From assembly GCA_009691845.1 (NCBI GenBank), contig SIAJ01000031.1:1-54448 (forward strand): a stretch of DNA of 54,448 nucleotides. The letters run 5' to 3'. Below, piece after piece: positions 10,795-18,837 of the stretch; position 1 is the first letter of the stretch; each line of letters opens with the position of its first letter. The notes beneath the pieces were generated by a model that made no database searches, was not told the origin of the DNA, and worked only from the letters and a program-made list of their open reading frames with translations. The DNA is from Gemmataceae bacterium. Its GTDB lineage: Bacteria; Planctomycetota; Planctomycetia; Gemmatales; Gemmataceae. The position numbers and the translations under genes are program-made.

Positions 10795-10843
10795 ATCATC
10801 ATTTATTCCCAACACTAACTGATTCGACCAGGAGATAAAGAAG

Positions 10844-11134
10844 ATGGCAATTCGACCTCTCGATGACCGCGTTTTGGTTGAGCCGCTCGAAGCGGAAGAG
10901 AAGACGGCTGGCGGCATTCTGTTGCCGGACACCGCGAAGGAAAAGCCGCAACGAGGCAAGATTGTTGCCGTCGGCCCAGGCAGGCTCCGCGATTCGGGCG
11001 ACCGCACCGCACTGAGCGTCAAGATCGGCGACGAAGTCCTCTTCGGCCGTTACGCCGGCAGCGAGATCAAAGAAGGCGGCAAGGAACTCAAAGTGATGCG
11101 CGAAGGCGATATCCTCGCCAAGGTAGTCAAGTAA
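10844..11134 (+). CDS. groES: Co-chaperonin GroES
   Basis: 96 residues, the normal length for this family. It starts [20 protein letters not shown] and contains the mobile-loop sequence [17 protein letters not shown], which contacts GroEL, then the conserved GKIVAVGPG and the C-terminal GDILAKV. It caps the GroEL ring during ATP-driven folding. AGGAGA lies 10-12 nt before the ATG. It sits 110 bp after groEL1 and 98 bp before groEL2, so one GroES may serve both chaperonins. Both gaps are filled by palindromes. Confidence 0.97.
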   Translation: MAIRPLDDRVLVEPLEAEEKTAGGILLPDTAKEKPQRGKIVAVGPGRLRDSGDRTALSVKIGDEVLFGRYAGSEIKEGGKELKVMREGDILAKVVK

Positions 11135-11145
11135 CTGTACTCGGT

Positions 11146-11213
11146 CCCCCGTCCTCAGTCTTCAGTTCAGGCACGTGTCCTGGCATTTGACTGAGGACTG
11201 AAGACTGGGGACT
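11146..11213. repeat. Imperfect inverted repeat between groES and groEL2
   Basis: The left part (CCGTCCTCAGTCTTCAGT) and right part (ACTGAGGACTGAAGACTGGG) can pair, with GTCCTCAGT and AGTCTTCAGT submotifs in swapped order. It resembles the palindrome between groEL1 and groES in size and placement, but not in sequence. No T-run follows. Confidence 0.65.
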
Positions 11214-11232
11214 GCTCACTGGAAATACACAT

Positions 11233-12861
11233 ATGGCAAAGCAACTGCTCTATACCGACGACGCGCGGAAGAAGCTCCTCGCCGGCGCGGAAAAACTGGC
11301 GAAGGCTGTCGGCATCACGCTCGGGCCAACCGGCCGGAACGTCATCATCGACAAGTCGTTTGGCGGCCCAACGGTCACCAAGGACGGCGTCACGGTCTCC
11401 AAGGAGATCGACCTCCAGGATCCGTTCGAGAACATGGGCGCGAAGCTCGTGAACGCGGTCGCCCAGAAGACGTCGGACGTTGCCGGTGACGGCACCACGA
11501 CGGCGACCATCATGGCCCTTTCGATCTATCAGGAAGGCCTGCGGATCATCACGGCCGGTGCGAACCCGATGGCCGTCAAGCGTGGCATCGACAAGGCCGT
11601 TGAAGCGGCCACCAAGTACCTCACCGAAAAGCTCACGCGCCGGCTGACCAAGAAGGCCGAGATGGAGCATGTGGCCGCGATCTCCGCGAACAATGATCCG
11701 GCTATCGGCAAGCTGATGGCGGATGCGTTCGAGAAGGTCGGCAAGGACGGCGTGATCACCGTTGAAGAAGGCAAGACCTCGACGACCGAGTTGGAATTCG
11801 TCGAAGGCATGCAGTTCGACAAGGGCTATATTTCGCCGTACTTCGCGATCAATCATCCCGAACTCAAGTGCGAGTTCGACGATGCGTTGATCCTGATCTA
11901 CGAGAAGAAGATTTCCAGCGTTCGCGATCTGCTCCCGATCCTGCAGAAGGCAGCGGAAGCACGCAAGCCGTTCTTGATCATCGCCGAAGATGTCGAGAGC
12001 GAAGCCCTGGCCGTGTTGGTCGTCAATCGCATTCAAGCCGGCTTGCCGGTCTGTGCGGTGAAGGCCCCCGGTTTCGGCGATCGTCGCAAGGCCATGCTCG
12101 GTGACATCGCGACCCTCACGGGTGGTGCCTTCATCAGCGAGGACTTGGGTATCAAACTTGAGAACGTTCAGCTTTCTCACCTTGGCAGCGCCAAGCGAGT
12201 GATGGTCGAGAAGGAAAGCTGCACCCTGATTGATGGCGGCGGCGAGCCGAAGCAGATCACGGATCGCATCAACCAGATTCGCACCCAGATGGGCCAAACC
12301 GAGTCCGAATACGACAAGGAAAAGTTCAGCGAGCGGCTCGCGAAGTTGACCGGCGGCGTGGCAATCATCCGCGTTGGCGCGGCAACCGAAGCCGAGATGA
12401 AGCAGACCAAGGCCCGCGTCGAAGATGCGTTGCACGCAACTCGCGCCGCGGTAGCCGAAGGTATCGTTCCTGGTGGTGGGACATCGCTTCTTCGCTGCAT
12501 CAAGCCTGTTCAGGCCCTGGCCAAGACGCTCGAAGGAGACGAACGGCTCGGTGCTGAGATCGTGGCTCGATCGCTCACGAAGCCCGTGCGGACGATTGCC
12601 GAGAACGGCGGAGCAGACGGGGCCGTGGTGGCCGACGATGTTCTCGAACAAGGGGAAAAGAACCCGAACATCGGCTACGACGCCAACAGCGGCAAGTACG
12701 TCGACATGTACGAGGCGGGGATTGTCGATCCGACCAAGGTCACGCGCTCGGCCTTACAAAATGCCGCCAGCATCGCCGGCCTGATGTTGACGACCGAAGT
12801 GATGGTGACCAAGATCGACGACGACGATAAGAAGTCGAAGATTCAGGGATCGATTGCCTAG
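11233..12861 (+). CDS. groEL: Chaperonin GroEL, paralogue 2
   Basis: 542 residues, close to the classical length. It carries VTKDGVTVSKEI, DVAGDGTTTAT, the apical GYISPYFA and GFGDRRKAML segments and RSALQNAASIAGLMLTTE. Unlike paralogue 1 it has no insertion between apical strands, and it ends in KIDDDDKKSKIQGSIA without a GGM tail. GGM tails line the cavity floor in classical GroEL, so the two cavities should differ (inference). The start is ATG at 11233 with GGAAA upstream. An intrinsic terminator follows (12883-12953), so this gene probably ends the chaperonin transcript. Confidence 0.97.
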   Translation: MAKQLLYTDDARKKLLAGAEKLAKAVGITLGPTGRNVIIDKSFGGPTVTKDGVTVSKEIDLQDPFENMGAKLVNAVAQKTSDVAGDGTTTATIMALSIYQEGLRIITAGANPMAVKRGIDKAVEAATKYLTEKLTRRLTKKAEMEHVAAISANNDPAIGKLMADAFEKVGKDGVITVEEGKTSTTELEFVEGMQFDKGYISPYFAINHPELKCEFDDALILIYEKKISSVRDLLPILQKAAEARKPFLIIAEDVESEALAVLVVNRIQAGLPVCAVKAPGFGDRRKAMLGDIATLTGGAFISEDLGIKLENVQLSHLGSAKRVMVEKESCTLIDGGGEPKQITDRINQIRTQMGQTESEYDKEKFSERLAKLTGGVAIIRVGAATEAEMKQTKARVEDALHATRAAVAEGIVPGGGTSLLRCIKPVQALAKTLEGDERLGAEIVARSLTKPVRTIAENGGADGAVVADDVLEQGEKNPNIGYDANSGKYVDMYEAGIVDPTKVTRSALQNAASIAGLMLTTEVMVTKIDDDDKKSKIQGSIA

Positions 12862-12882
12862 TGGATTGTAAATTCATGCTCA

Positions 12883-12953
12883 GCGGTCACCGGCCAAGAT
12901 TCACCACACGATGTTTGATCGTGGTGTAGAATGGGCCGTTGACCGCTTTTTTC
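12883..12953 (+). terminator. Probable intrinsic terminator after groEL2
   Basis: A long imperfect hairpin has outer arms GCGGTCA (12883) and TGACCGC (12940-12946), a middle CCGGCC/GGGCC pairing, and inner arms CACCACACGAT/ATCGTGGTG. A run of seven T follows at once (12947-12953), only about 20 nt before the dnaJ ribosome site. Stem plus T-run fits Rho-independent termination for transcripts from the groEL side. Confidence 0.65.
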
Positions 12954-12979
12954 TTGTCGGGCGCTGAGAGTTGAACGCT

Positions 12980-14146
12980 ATGTCTGCTAAGCGCGATTAT
13001 TACGAAGTTCTCGGTGTGGCCAAGTCGGCTGGCACCGAGGAGATTGAGCGGGCCTATCGCAAGCTGGCCCGGCAGCATCACCCCGATCGAAACATTGGCG
13101 ACACCACTGCGGAAGACAAGTTCAAGGAAGTAACCGAAGCTCACGAAATCCTCGTCGACGAGAACAAACGGGAGCGTTACGATCAGTTCGGACATGCCGG
13201 CGTGGAGAATGGTGCCGGCGCGGGCTTTGGTGGTGGAGCCTCTTCCTTCTCGGACCTGGTGAACGATCTGTTCGGAAACTTCATGGGCGGTGGGGGCGGA
13301 CGACGCGGCCAGCGTGGGCCACAACGCGGGGCCGACCTGCGGATGGCTCTCGACATCGACCTCATCGACGCGGTCCGTGGAGCAAAGAAGGAAATCAGTG
13401 TTCGTCGGCACGAAGTGTGCATCGATTGCGTCGGCTCCGGCAGCAAGAGCAACAAGCGAAACACCTGCCCACGCTGTAAAGGTCGTGGCGAGTTCATCCA
13501 GCGGCAGGGATTCTTCGAATTGCGGCAGCCGTGTCCCACTTGCAATGGAACTGGCTCCGTGATTGCCAACGCTTGCACGAGTTGCAAGGGGGCCGGGCGA
13601 ATTCAGGTCGAACGTTCGATTAGCATCACGGTCCCGCCTGGGGCCGACACTGGATTGCGATTGTTAGTGGGCGGCGAGGGAGATGCCGGCGAGCCTGGTG
13701 CGCCACGGGGCGACCTCGAGTTGGTCATCCGAGTAGCTCAGCACAAGCTCTTTCAACGTGAGGGGAGCGACCTGTTCGTGCCCGGTTTTCCGATTACGTT
13801 CAGCCAGGCCGCCCTCGGTTCAACGATCGAGGTGCCGACGCTGAACGGAAGAACCAGGCTGAATGTCCCTGCGGGAACACAAACGGGAACCGAGTTCCGC
13901 ATCCGCAGCGAGGGCGTGCCCGAGTTGCGTTTGAATCGCCAGGGGGCGCCGGTTGAAAACACTCGCAAGGGCGATCTGCGTGTGACCGTCGTGGTGGAAA
14001 CACCCACGCAAATGACCAAGCGACAGGAAGAAATTCTTCGCGAGCTGGCCGAGATCGAGCACAAGCAGGTCTCGACTCATCGCAAAGGTTTCTTCGACAA
14101 GATCAAGGATTTGTTTGCCAGTAACGACCCCGAACCGACCCGATAA
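12980..14146 (+). CDS. dnaJ: Molecular chaperone DnaJ (Hsp40)
   Basis: 388 residues from the ATG at 12980, which has GAGAG 9 nt upstream; an in-frame TTG nine bases earlier is less likely. The J domain carries HPD at residues 34-36, the motif that stimulates DnaK ATPase. A Gly/Phe-rich stretch follows. Four zinc-binding repeats come next: CIDCVGSG, CPRCKGRG, CPTCNGTG and CTSCKGAG. Then come the two beta-barrel substrate-binding domains. It delivers unfolded proteins to DnaK; no dnaK is in the window. grpE follows 9 bp downstream, so the pair is probably co-transcribed. Confidence 0.97.
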   Translation: MSAKRDYYEVLGVAKSAGTEEIERAYRKLARQHHPDRNIGDTTAEDKFKEVTEAHEILVDENKRERYDQFGHAGVENGAGAGFGGGASSFSDLVNDLFGNFMGGGGGRRGQRGPQRGADLRMALDIDLIDAVRGAKKEISVRRHEVCIDCVGSGSKSNKRNTCPRCKGRGEFIQRQGFFELRQPCPTCNGTGSVIANACTSCKGAGRIQVERSISITVPPGADTGLRLLVGGEGDAGEPGAPRGDLELVIRVAQHKLFQREGSDLFVPGFPITFSQAALGSTIEVPTLNGRTRLNVPAGTQTGTEFRIRSEGVPELRLNRQGAPVENTRKGDLRVTVVVETPTQMTKRQEEILRELAEIEHKQVSTHRKGFFDKIKDLFASNDPEPTR

Positions 14147-14155
14147 CTCCCGAAC

Positions 14156-14656
14156 ATGGCCGAAGAAACAACCACAGCCGAACTACCCGAAGCCGACGAG
14201 CGGATCACCAAGCTCGAGCAGCAAAACGCGGAATTCCTGAGGCATCTGGCGGACTATCAGACCCGCTATAACGAGATGCTTCAGGTGATGAAGCGAAAAG
14301 ATGCCGACCTGGATCAGCGACTCAAGTACGCGCACGAAAAACTCTCACTCGATCTCGTGACGGCGCTCGACAATCTGGAACGTGCGATCGACGCAGCGGA
14401 CAAGGCGGGCGATCAGGGTGCCCTTGCCTCTGGGGTGACGGCCACGCATGCCCAGATCATGGAAGTCCTCAAGCGTTACGGAGTGACCCAGATCGATGCT
14501 CTGGGCCAGCCGTTCGATCCCATGAAACATCAAGCGATTCAAAGCGTGCCGGCAAGCAAGAATCAGAAACCGAATTCCGTGGCTACCGTGGTCCAACATG
14601 GCTTCACGATCCACGACCGAGTGTTGCGTCCGGCCATGGTGATCGTTGCTCAGTAA
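14156..14656 (+). CDS. grpE: Nucleotide exchange factor GrpE
   Basis: 166 residues. A long N-terminal helix (about 15-75) rich in Glu, Lys and Gln forms the dimer coiled coil. The C-terminal beta domain has the family signature PFDPMKHQAI and the final VLRPAMVIVA. GrpE releases ADP from DnaK. It begins 9 bp after dnaJ, giving a dnaJ-grpE unit. The N-terminal acidic tail is shorter than in E. coli GrpE (197 residues). Confidence 0.95.
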   Translation: MAEETTTAELPEADERITKLEQQNAEFLRHLADYQTRYNEMLQVMKRKDADLDQRLKYAHEKLSLDLVTALDNLERAIDAADKAGDQGALASGVTATHAQIMEVLKRYGVTQIDALGQPFDPMKHQAIQSVPASKNQKPNSVATVVQHGFTIHDRVLRPAMVIVAQ

Positions 14657-14686
14657 GTGTGCCCGAAACTCGAACTTGAAACTCCA

Positions 14687-15007
14687 ATGCCTACATACGA
14701 CTACGTTTGCGATGACTGTGGCCACAAGTTCGAGGAGATGCAGTCCTTCAAGGCCGAGATTTTGAAGACTTGCCCGAAATGTAGCAAGGATTCTCTTCGT
14801 CGTCTGTTCGGGACTGGGGCTGCGATCCTCTTCAAGGGTGGCGGGTTCTACGAGACCGACTATCGCAGCGATGGTTACAAGTCATCGGAGAAAGCCGATT
14901 CGGCCGCGTCGAAACCTGCGGAAAAGAGCACAACCGCGAGTCCTCCCAGTACGCCTACGACTGGCGGAACGACAACGCCGTCGAAGTCGGACGGGCCTGC
15001 CAAATAG
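14687..15007 (+). CDS. FmdB-family putative regulatory zinc-ribbon protein
   Basis: 106 residues. It opens with MPTYDYVCDDCGHKFE, the FmdB family signature, and carries CxxC pairs (CDDC, CPKC) of a single zinc ribbon. Residues ~30-60 (LFGTGAAILFKGGGFYETDY) match the usual second half of the domain. The C-terminal ~45 residues are a Ser/Thr/Pro/Lys-rich tail. ATG 14687 is chosen over an upstream GTG at 14657 because the family always begins MP-x-Y-x-Y. The biochemical role of bacterial FmdB proteins is not established. Confidence 0.9.
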   Translation: MPTYDYVCDDCGHKFEEMQSFKAEILKTCPKCSKDSLRRLFGTGAAILFKGGGFYETDYRSDGYKSSEKADSAASKPAEKSTTASPPSTPTTGGTTTPSKSDGPAK

Positions 15008-15025
15008 CGGAGACAGAGGCGGACG

Positions 15026-15208
15026 ATGACAAAAGTGAGCTGCCCGATCTGTGAGAAGAAAATGCCCGGCCCGCACATTGAGTGGCCGGACTATCCATTT
15101 TGCTCGCCTAAGTGTCGAAAGATCGACCTGGGTCGCTGGCTTGGCGAGTCGTACCGCGTGCCGGCCGAAGAACAGGGCTCGAGAGAAGAAGACTCGAATT
15201 CCGAGTGA
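15026..15208 (+). CDS. yacG: DNA gyrase inhibitor YacG-type zinc protein
   Basis: 60 residues. The motif pattern is CPIC, then PFCSPKCRKIDLGRWLGE, giving the C-x2-C and C-x3-C zinc ligands plus the conserved IDLGRWL of YacG. In E. coli YacG binds gyrase and inhibits its DNA binding. A purine-rich ribosome site (GGAGACAGAGGCGG) precedes the ATG. The acidic C-terminal tail is typical. Its stop codon overlaps a possible GTG start of the next gene, suggesting translational coupling. Confidence 0.93.
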   Translation: MTKVSCPICEKKMPGPHIEWPDYPFCSPKCRKIDLGRWLGESYRVPAEEQGSREEDSNSE

Positions 15209-15228
15209 ACGCTAAGTTCTTCCATCAA

Positions 15229-15714
15229 ATGCGCTACCTCATCGACGGCTACAACCTGGTCTACGCTCTCGGCATCGTGCGTCGCAACGGTGGTCGTGCG
15301 GCGTGGGATCGCGGGCGATGTGAATTACTCGACTGGCTTGCGGATCAAACTGGGAAGGCCGCGAGTGATGTGACCATCATCTTCGACGCGCAGAATGCCT
15401 TCGGCGGTCTGATTGAAGAACGACATCGCGGCCTGAATATCATTCGCGATCGTGGCCGGACGGCAGATGACTTGATTGAAGACCTGTTGAAGCAAGAAAA
15501 CTCTCCGCTGGAGTTGACGGTCGTCTCCACCGATGGCCGAATTCGCGATGCCGCCATCGTACGTGGGTGCCCGACGATGAAGTGCGAGGACTACGTGGAT
15601 TTTCTGATGAATCCGCGAAGAGCTTCCACTGAGGACAAGCGATTGGAGAACGAAAAGCCGTCCCAGACCTCCGCGGAGGAGACGATCAAGTGGATGAAGG
15701 CATTTGGCGGGTGA
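15229..15714 (+). CDS. NYN-domain RNA-binding/nuclease-like protein (YacP type)
   Basis: 161 residues. It starts MRYLIDGYNLVYAL, the first strand and acidic residue of the PIN-like NYN fold. Later acidic positions are in VTIIFDAQNA, GRTADDLIEDLL and VVSTDGRIRDAA, spaced as in YacP/Rae1-type proteins. In Bacillus, Rae1 is a ribosome-linked endoribonuclease; whether this protein cuts RNA is not known. ATG 15229 is used; a GTG at 15205 overlapping the yacG stop (GTGA) would add eight residues and allow coupling. Confidence 0.88.
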   Translation: MRYLIDGYNLVYALGIVRRNGGRAAWDRGRCELLDWLADQTGKAASDVTIIFDAQNAFGGLIEERHRGLNIIRDRGRTADDLIEDLLKQENSPLELTVVSTDGRIRDAAIVRGCPTMKCEDYVDFLMNPRRASTEDKRLENEKPSQTSAEETIKWMKAFGG

Positions 15715-15892
15715 ACCTCGTTGCGATTCCTCACGTTTACTTGAAACGACCAGTCCAAACGAACATTCGATTCGAACCTCGCTCGTCTTCGGTGATTTGC
15801 ACGGATGCATCGTTCCGGCAATTCAGCCCACGTTCACCTTCCAGCAATCCGTCAACCGCGAAGTTCTCGCCGCCTTTGGTCGTGGTCTTCCC

Positions 15893-16555
15893 TCACAACA
15901 CTCCAAACGTCTCAAACGCCGTCGCCGCCTTCATGCCCTTGCGGATCGCGTCGCGGACTTCGTTTTCCGCGTGGACCTTCGCCCACGCCCGGCGAACTAC
16001 CGCCGCTTCGACCTTTTGGGGCACGACGACTACTCCATCTTCATCCGCGACAACGAGATCGCCGGGCGAAAAACGGACGCCGTCGATTTCAACCGGCACA
16101 TCGATGTCAATCACTCGTTGGCGGTCCTTGCTGTCGTAGAGGATCGTGGCCAACGCGAAACACGGAAAGTCCATTGCCCGCATTTGGCGAACATCGCGAA
16201 CTGCCCCATCGACAATGACGCCGAGACAACCGGTGTTCTTCGCAGCCGTCGAGAGCAGTTCGCCCCAGATGCCCGAACGCAGCGAGCCATTCGCGGCCGC
16301 GATCAGCACGTCGTCGGGCTTGCACGAATCAACAGCGAGAAGTTCCAACTCGTAAGGCTTCGGGTCCGGGTGAGCCATCTCGGCCCACAAGGTCGTCTTG
16401 CACCGGCCGACAAGAACTGCGTTTGTCGTCCACGGCTTCAGTGCCAGCCGCGGCGATTGCCGCAGGAGTCCCTCGGCATCGAGAGCGTCCGAGACGACAG
16501 CGCTGGTGAAGGCCTGCCGCATCATCGGCAGAGTGATTTCGGCGGGATTGTTCAT
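15893..16555 (-). CDS. RraA-like / demethylmenaquinone methyltransferase-like family protein
   Basis: 220 residues from the ATG at 16555. The fold is shown by SDALDAEG near the start, the G-x-x-x-T-AxxxGxxGVIVDGAVRD core (about 120-140) and GVRFSPGDLVVADEDGVVVVP. These are family landmarks of RraA-type proteins and the related 4-hydroxy-4-methyl-2-oxoglutarate/oxaloacetate aldolases. The GELLSTAAKNTG and DGAVRD segments contain the usual metal/substrate ligands of the aldolases. The name methyltransferase is historical. Aldolase activity is possible but the substrate is open. It lies 64 bp from the aldo/keto reductase gene on the same strand, which fits a small catabolic unit. Confidence 0.88.
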   Translation of the reverse strand: MNNPAEITLPMMRQAFTSAVVSDALDAEGLLRQSPRLALKPWTTNAVLVGRCKTTLWAEMAHPDPKPYELELLAVDSCKPDDVLIAAANGSLRSGIWGELLSTAAKNTGCLGVIVDGAVRDVRQMRAMDFPCFALATILYDSKDRQRVIDIDVPVEIDGVRFSPGDLVVADEDGVVVVPQKVEAAVVRRAWAKVHAENEVRDAIRKGMKAATAFETFGVL

Positions 16556-16619
16556 GAGGAGAGGGCGTAAGAGGAGAAGGTGAAGCGACAGTTGATTTTT
16601 ACGCCCTGAACTCGCTTCG

Positions 16620-17558
16620 TCACGCCTGAAACGGCCAATTTCCGCTCGCCCACGTGACATTTTTCACCGGTGCCAGGATCGCCTGCACGTCCCGCAACAG
16701 CCCCTCATCGATCGGTGTCTCCAGGGCTTTCACATTGGCTTCGACTTCGCTGGCCTGCGAAGCACCCGTCAGTGTGGTCGAGATGCGTTCTTCTCGAGTG
16801 CAGAATTGCATGCCGAGCGTGGCGATGCTGACGCCGCGACTTCTGCACAACTCGGCTGCTTGCTTGCCCGCTGCCCTCACGACCGCCGGTGCGGGATGCC
16901 AATCTTGCGCGCCGGCATCGCTGAGTAGTCCCATCGTCAACGGGCTGGCGTTGATCACGCCGACGCCGTGTTGCTCCACCGTGGGCAAGAGTTCCGTGCG
17001 TAGTCGCTGGCTTTGCAACGTGTAGTGCGTGTAACTGATTACCACGTCCAGCTTGCAACGTTCGATGGCCGTGCGCAGGATCCCGAGCGGATGGCCGGAC
17101 ATGCCAATGAACCGACATTTACCGGCAGCCTTCAGCTTGTGCAATACGGCTGCGGTTTCGGTGAAGATCGGCTCGAAGTCGGTCACGAACTCAATGTCGT
17201 GTGCGATCAACACGTCGAGATAGTCGGTCCGCAAGCGTTTGAGCGAGGCATCAACACTTCGCTCCATCGCGGCCGGGGAGAAATCGAAATCGGTTGCCGT
17301 ATTTCGGCCCGCCTTGGAGCAGAGATAAATCTTGTCGCGCAGACCGTTGGCGAGAATGTCGCCCAGCACGCTTTCGGATCGCGTGTCCCCGTAGAACGGG
17401 CTTGTGTCGACCAGGTTGATGCCGAGGTCGATAGCTTTGCGAACGCAGGCGTCGGCAACGCCGGGGCCCATCGTGCCATACATGTCGCCGAAGGCGACGC
17501 CACCCAGGCCAAGAGTCGAGACATTCAGGCCGGTGCGGCCGAGATTGCGGTATTTCAT
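16620..17558 (-). CDS. Aldo/keto reductase
   Basis: 312 residues from the ATG at 17558, which precedes the typical KYRNLGRTGLNVSTLGLG. The catalytic tetrad is in place: D51 (NLVDTSP), Y56 (FYGDTRSE), K82 (LCSKAGR) and H120 (LIAHDIE). The (beta/alpha)8 barrel reduces carbonyls with NAD(P)H. Overall wording resembles the L-galactose/L-fucose dehydrogenase branch more than the Kv-beta branch, but that is by eye. The neighbouring RraA-like gene on the same strand supports a role in sugar or sugar-acid breakdown. Confidence 0.92.
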   Translation of the reverse strand: MKYRNLGRTGLNVSTLGLGGVAFGDMYGTMGPGVADACVRKAIDLGINLVDTSPFYGDTRSESVLGDILANGLRDKIYLCSKAGRNTATDFDFSPAAMERSVDASLKRLRTDYLDVLIAHDIEFVTDFEPIFTETAAVLHKLKAAGKCRFIGMSGHPLGILRTAIERCKLDVVISYTHYTLQSQRLRTELLPTVEQHGVGVINASPLTMGLLSDAGAQDWHPAPAVVRAAGKQAAELCRSRGVSIATLGMQFCTREERISTTLTGASQASEVEANVKALETPIDEGLLRDVQAILAPVKNVTWASGNWPFQA

Positions 17559-17599
17559 GATGCGATCGTTATATACCTTGAGCGGCAAAAAATTGGCAA

Positions 17600-17660
17600 C
17601 GGGGCCGCGACCGTAATGGAGCGGTCAAGACTAGCCCGCTCCATTACGGTCGCGGCCCCG
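17600..17660. repeat. 25-bp perfect inverted repeat, family A copy 2
   Basis: The arms 17600-17624 and 17636-17660 are perfect reverse complements with an 11-bp loop. The core GCCGCGACCGTAA is the same as at 4686-4767; flanking positions differ in compensated pairs. It lies between the aldo/keto reductase and epimerase genes. Its right arm encodes the last residues and the stop codon of the epimerase. Confidence 0.93.
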
Positions 17661-18639
17661 AAATTGCCGCACCCGCGTTTGTGCGAGGTCGATGTCGCGC
17701 TGCCCGCCAGTGCTCGCAAAGGTCTTTCGCTGCGGATTCCCAGGTAGCGAACTCGAACTGGAAGCCCGCATCGAGCAATCGGCCGGGGACCACACGACGG
17801 CTTTTCAGAATCAATTCCGTCTCCGTTCGCAGGAAAAACGCGCCGAGTTCAAGCATCCAGCGCGGCGCCGGCAGGCCAAACCGTTGGCCGCACGCCTGCC
17901 GCAATGTCTTCATGAATTCCGCGTTTGGAATTGGGAACGGCGACGAGAGATTCACAACACCATCCAGATCGTTCTCAATTAACCAATTAATGGCCCGGAT
18001 GAAGTCCCGGTCATGAATCCAGGAGACGTACGGACGGCCATTGCCGTTTGTGCCTCCCAATCCTCGGCGAACCAGTCCGAGCAACACATCGAAAACTCCA
18101 CCACGATCCGGGCTCATGGTCATGGCGGATCGCAACAAGACTTTGCGCGTTCGTGGCGTGCAAATCTCGTTCGCGGCCTGTTCCCAGGCCTTGGCGACTT
18201 CGATGCTGAACCGCCAGGTGTCCGGAACGTTCGGCTCGCTTCCGCCGAGGAGTCCAGTCATTTCGTCGTTGGGCGCATCAAAGCGGTGGGCGTAAATCGT
18301 GGCCGTGCTGGCCTGAAGCCAAACGCGAGGCGGATGAGTGGATTTCACGATGGCCTCGCCGATGACGCGTGTCGAGTTGACCCGCGATTCGAGGATGACC
18401 CGACGATTGGCCCGGCTGTATCGGCAATCGACACTTCGGCCGGCGAGATTGATGACGACATCGGCTCCGTCAAGTTCATGAGCCCAGTCGTGCAATGTTG
18501 CCGCGTCCCAGGCGACAACGCGCCAAGGGGCGAGAATAGGTGTGCGGCTGAGGACCACCACTTCGTGGCCATCACCTTGAAACGCACGGGCCAGCAAAGT
18601 GCCGACGTGCCCGCTGCCGCCGGGGATGACGATCTTCAT
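17644..18639 (-). CDS. TIGR01777-type NAD-dependent epimerase
   Basis: 331 residues. The Rossmann motif is GGSGHVG near the start. Family features are INLAGRSVDCRYS, the NRRVILESRVNSTR stretch, WLQASTATIY, and a C-terminal domain ending near LEAGF/FEF-type sequence (DAGFQFEFATWESA). This is the SDR subfamily sometimes called SulA/YfcH-like; its substrate is unknown. The final residues ISGPRP and the TAA stop lie inside the right arm of the palindrome at 17600-17660. The natural C-terminus has therefore probably been replaced or cut by repeat insertion. It does not seem to affect the core fold. Confidence 0.92.
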   Translation of the reverse strand: MKIVIPGGSGHVGTLLARAFQGDGHEVVVLSRTPILAPWRVVAWDAATLHDWAHELDGADVVINLAGRSVDCRYSRANRRVILESRVNSTRVIGEAIVKSTHPPRVWLQASTATIYAHRFDAPNDEMTGLLGGSEPNVPDTWRFSIEVAKAWEQAANEICTPRTRKVLLRSAMTMSPDRGGVFDVLLGLVRRGLGGTNGNGRPYVSWIHDRDFIRAINWLIENDLDGVVNLSSPFPIPNAEFMKTLRQACGQRFGLPAPRWMLELGAFFLRTETELILKSRRVVPGRLLDAGFQFEFATWESAAKDLCEHWRAARHRPRTNAGAAISGPRP

Positions 18640-18686
18640 GGAAGACTAACCGCATTCGGTCGTGTGGGCTAACAGACTCGATCATT

Positions 18687-18783
18687 GTCGCCTTTCGCTC
18701 CGCGGAAGGACGAGGCGGATCCCCCAATGAGATGCATACCACTGAGAGAGGCAGTGCCGCACGTTCGCGGAGCGAAAGGCGAC
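18687..18783. repeat. 18-bp perfect inverted repeat upstream of mutM
   Basis: The arms 18687-18704 and 18766-18783 (GTCGCCTTTCGCTCCGCG) are perfect reverse complements around a 61-bp spacer. It lies between the divergent epimerase and mutM genes, about 55 bp from the mutM start. Its sequence differs from family A. Confidence 0.85.
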
Positions 18784-18837
18784 CAGCAGACTTCTGCACA
18801 CCCTCGGAGAGTCGGGCTACGTAACTACACTGACAGG

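Noticed and set aside
11167..12651. Long minus-strand open frame across groEL2
   Set aside because: Shadow of a certain gene; no start signal or motif.
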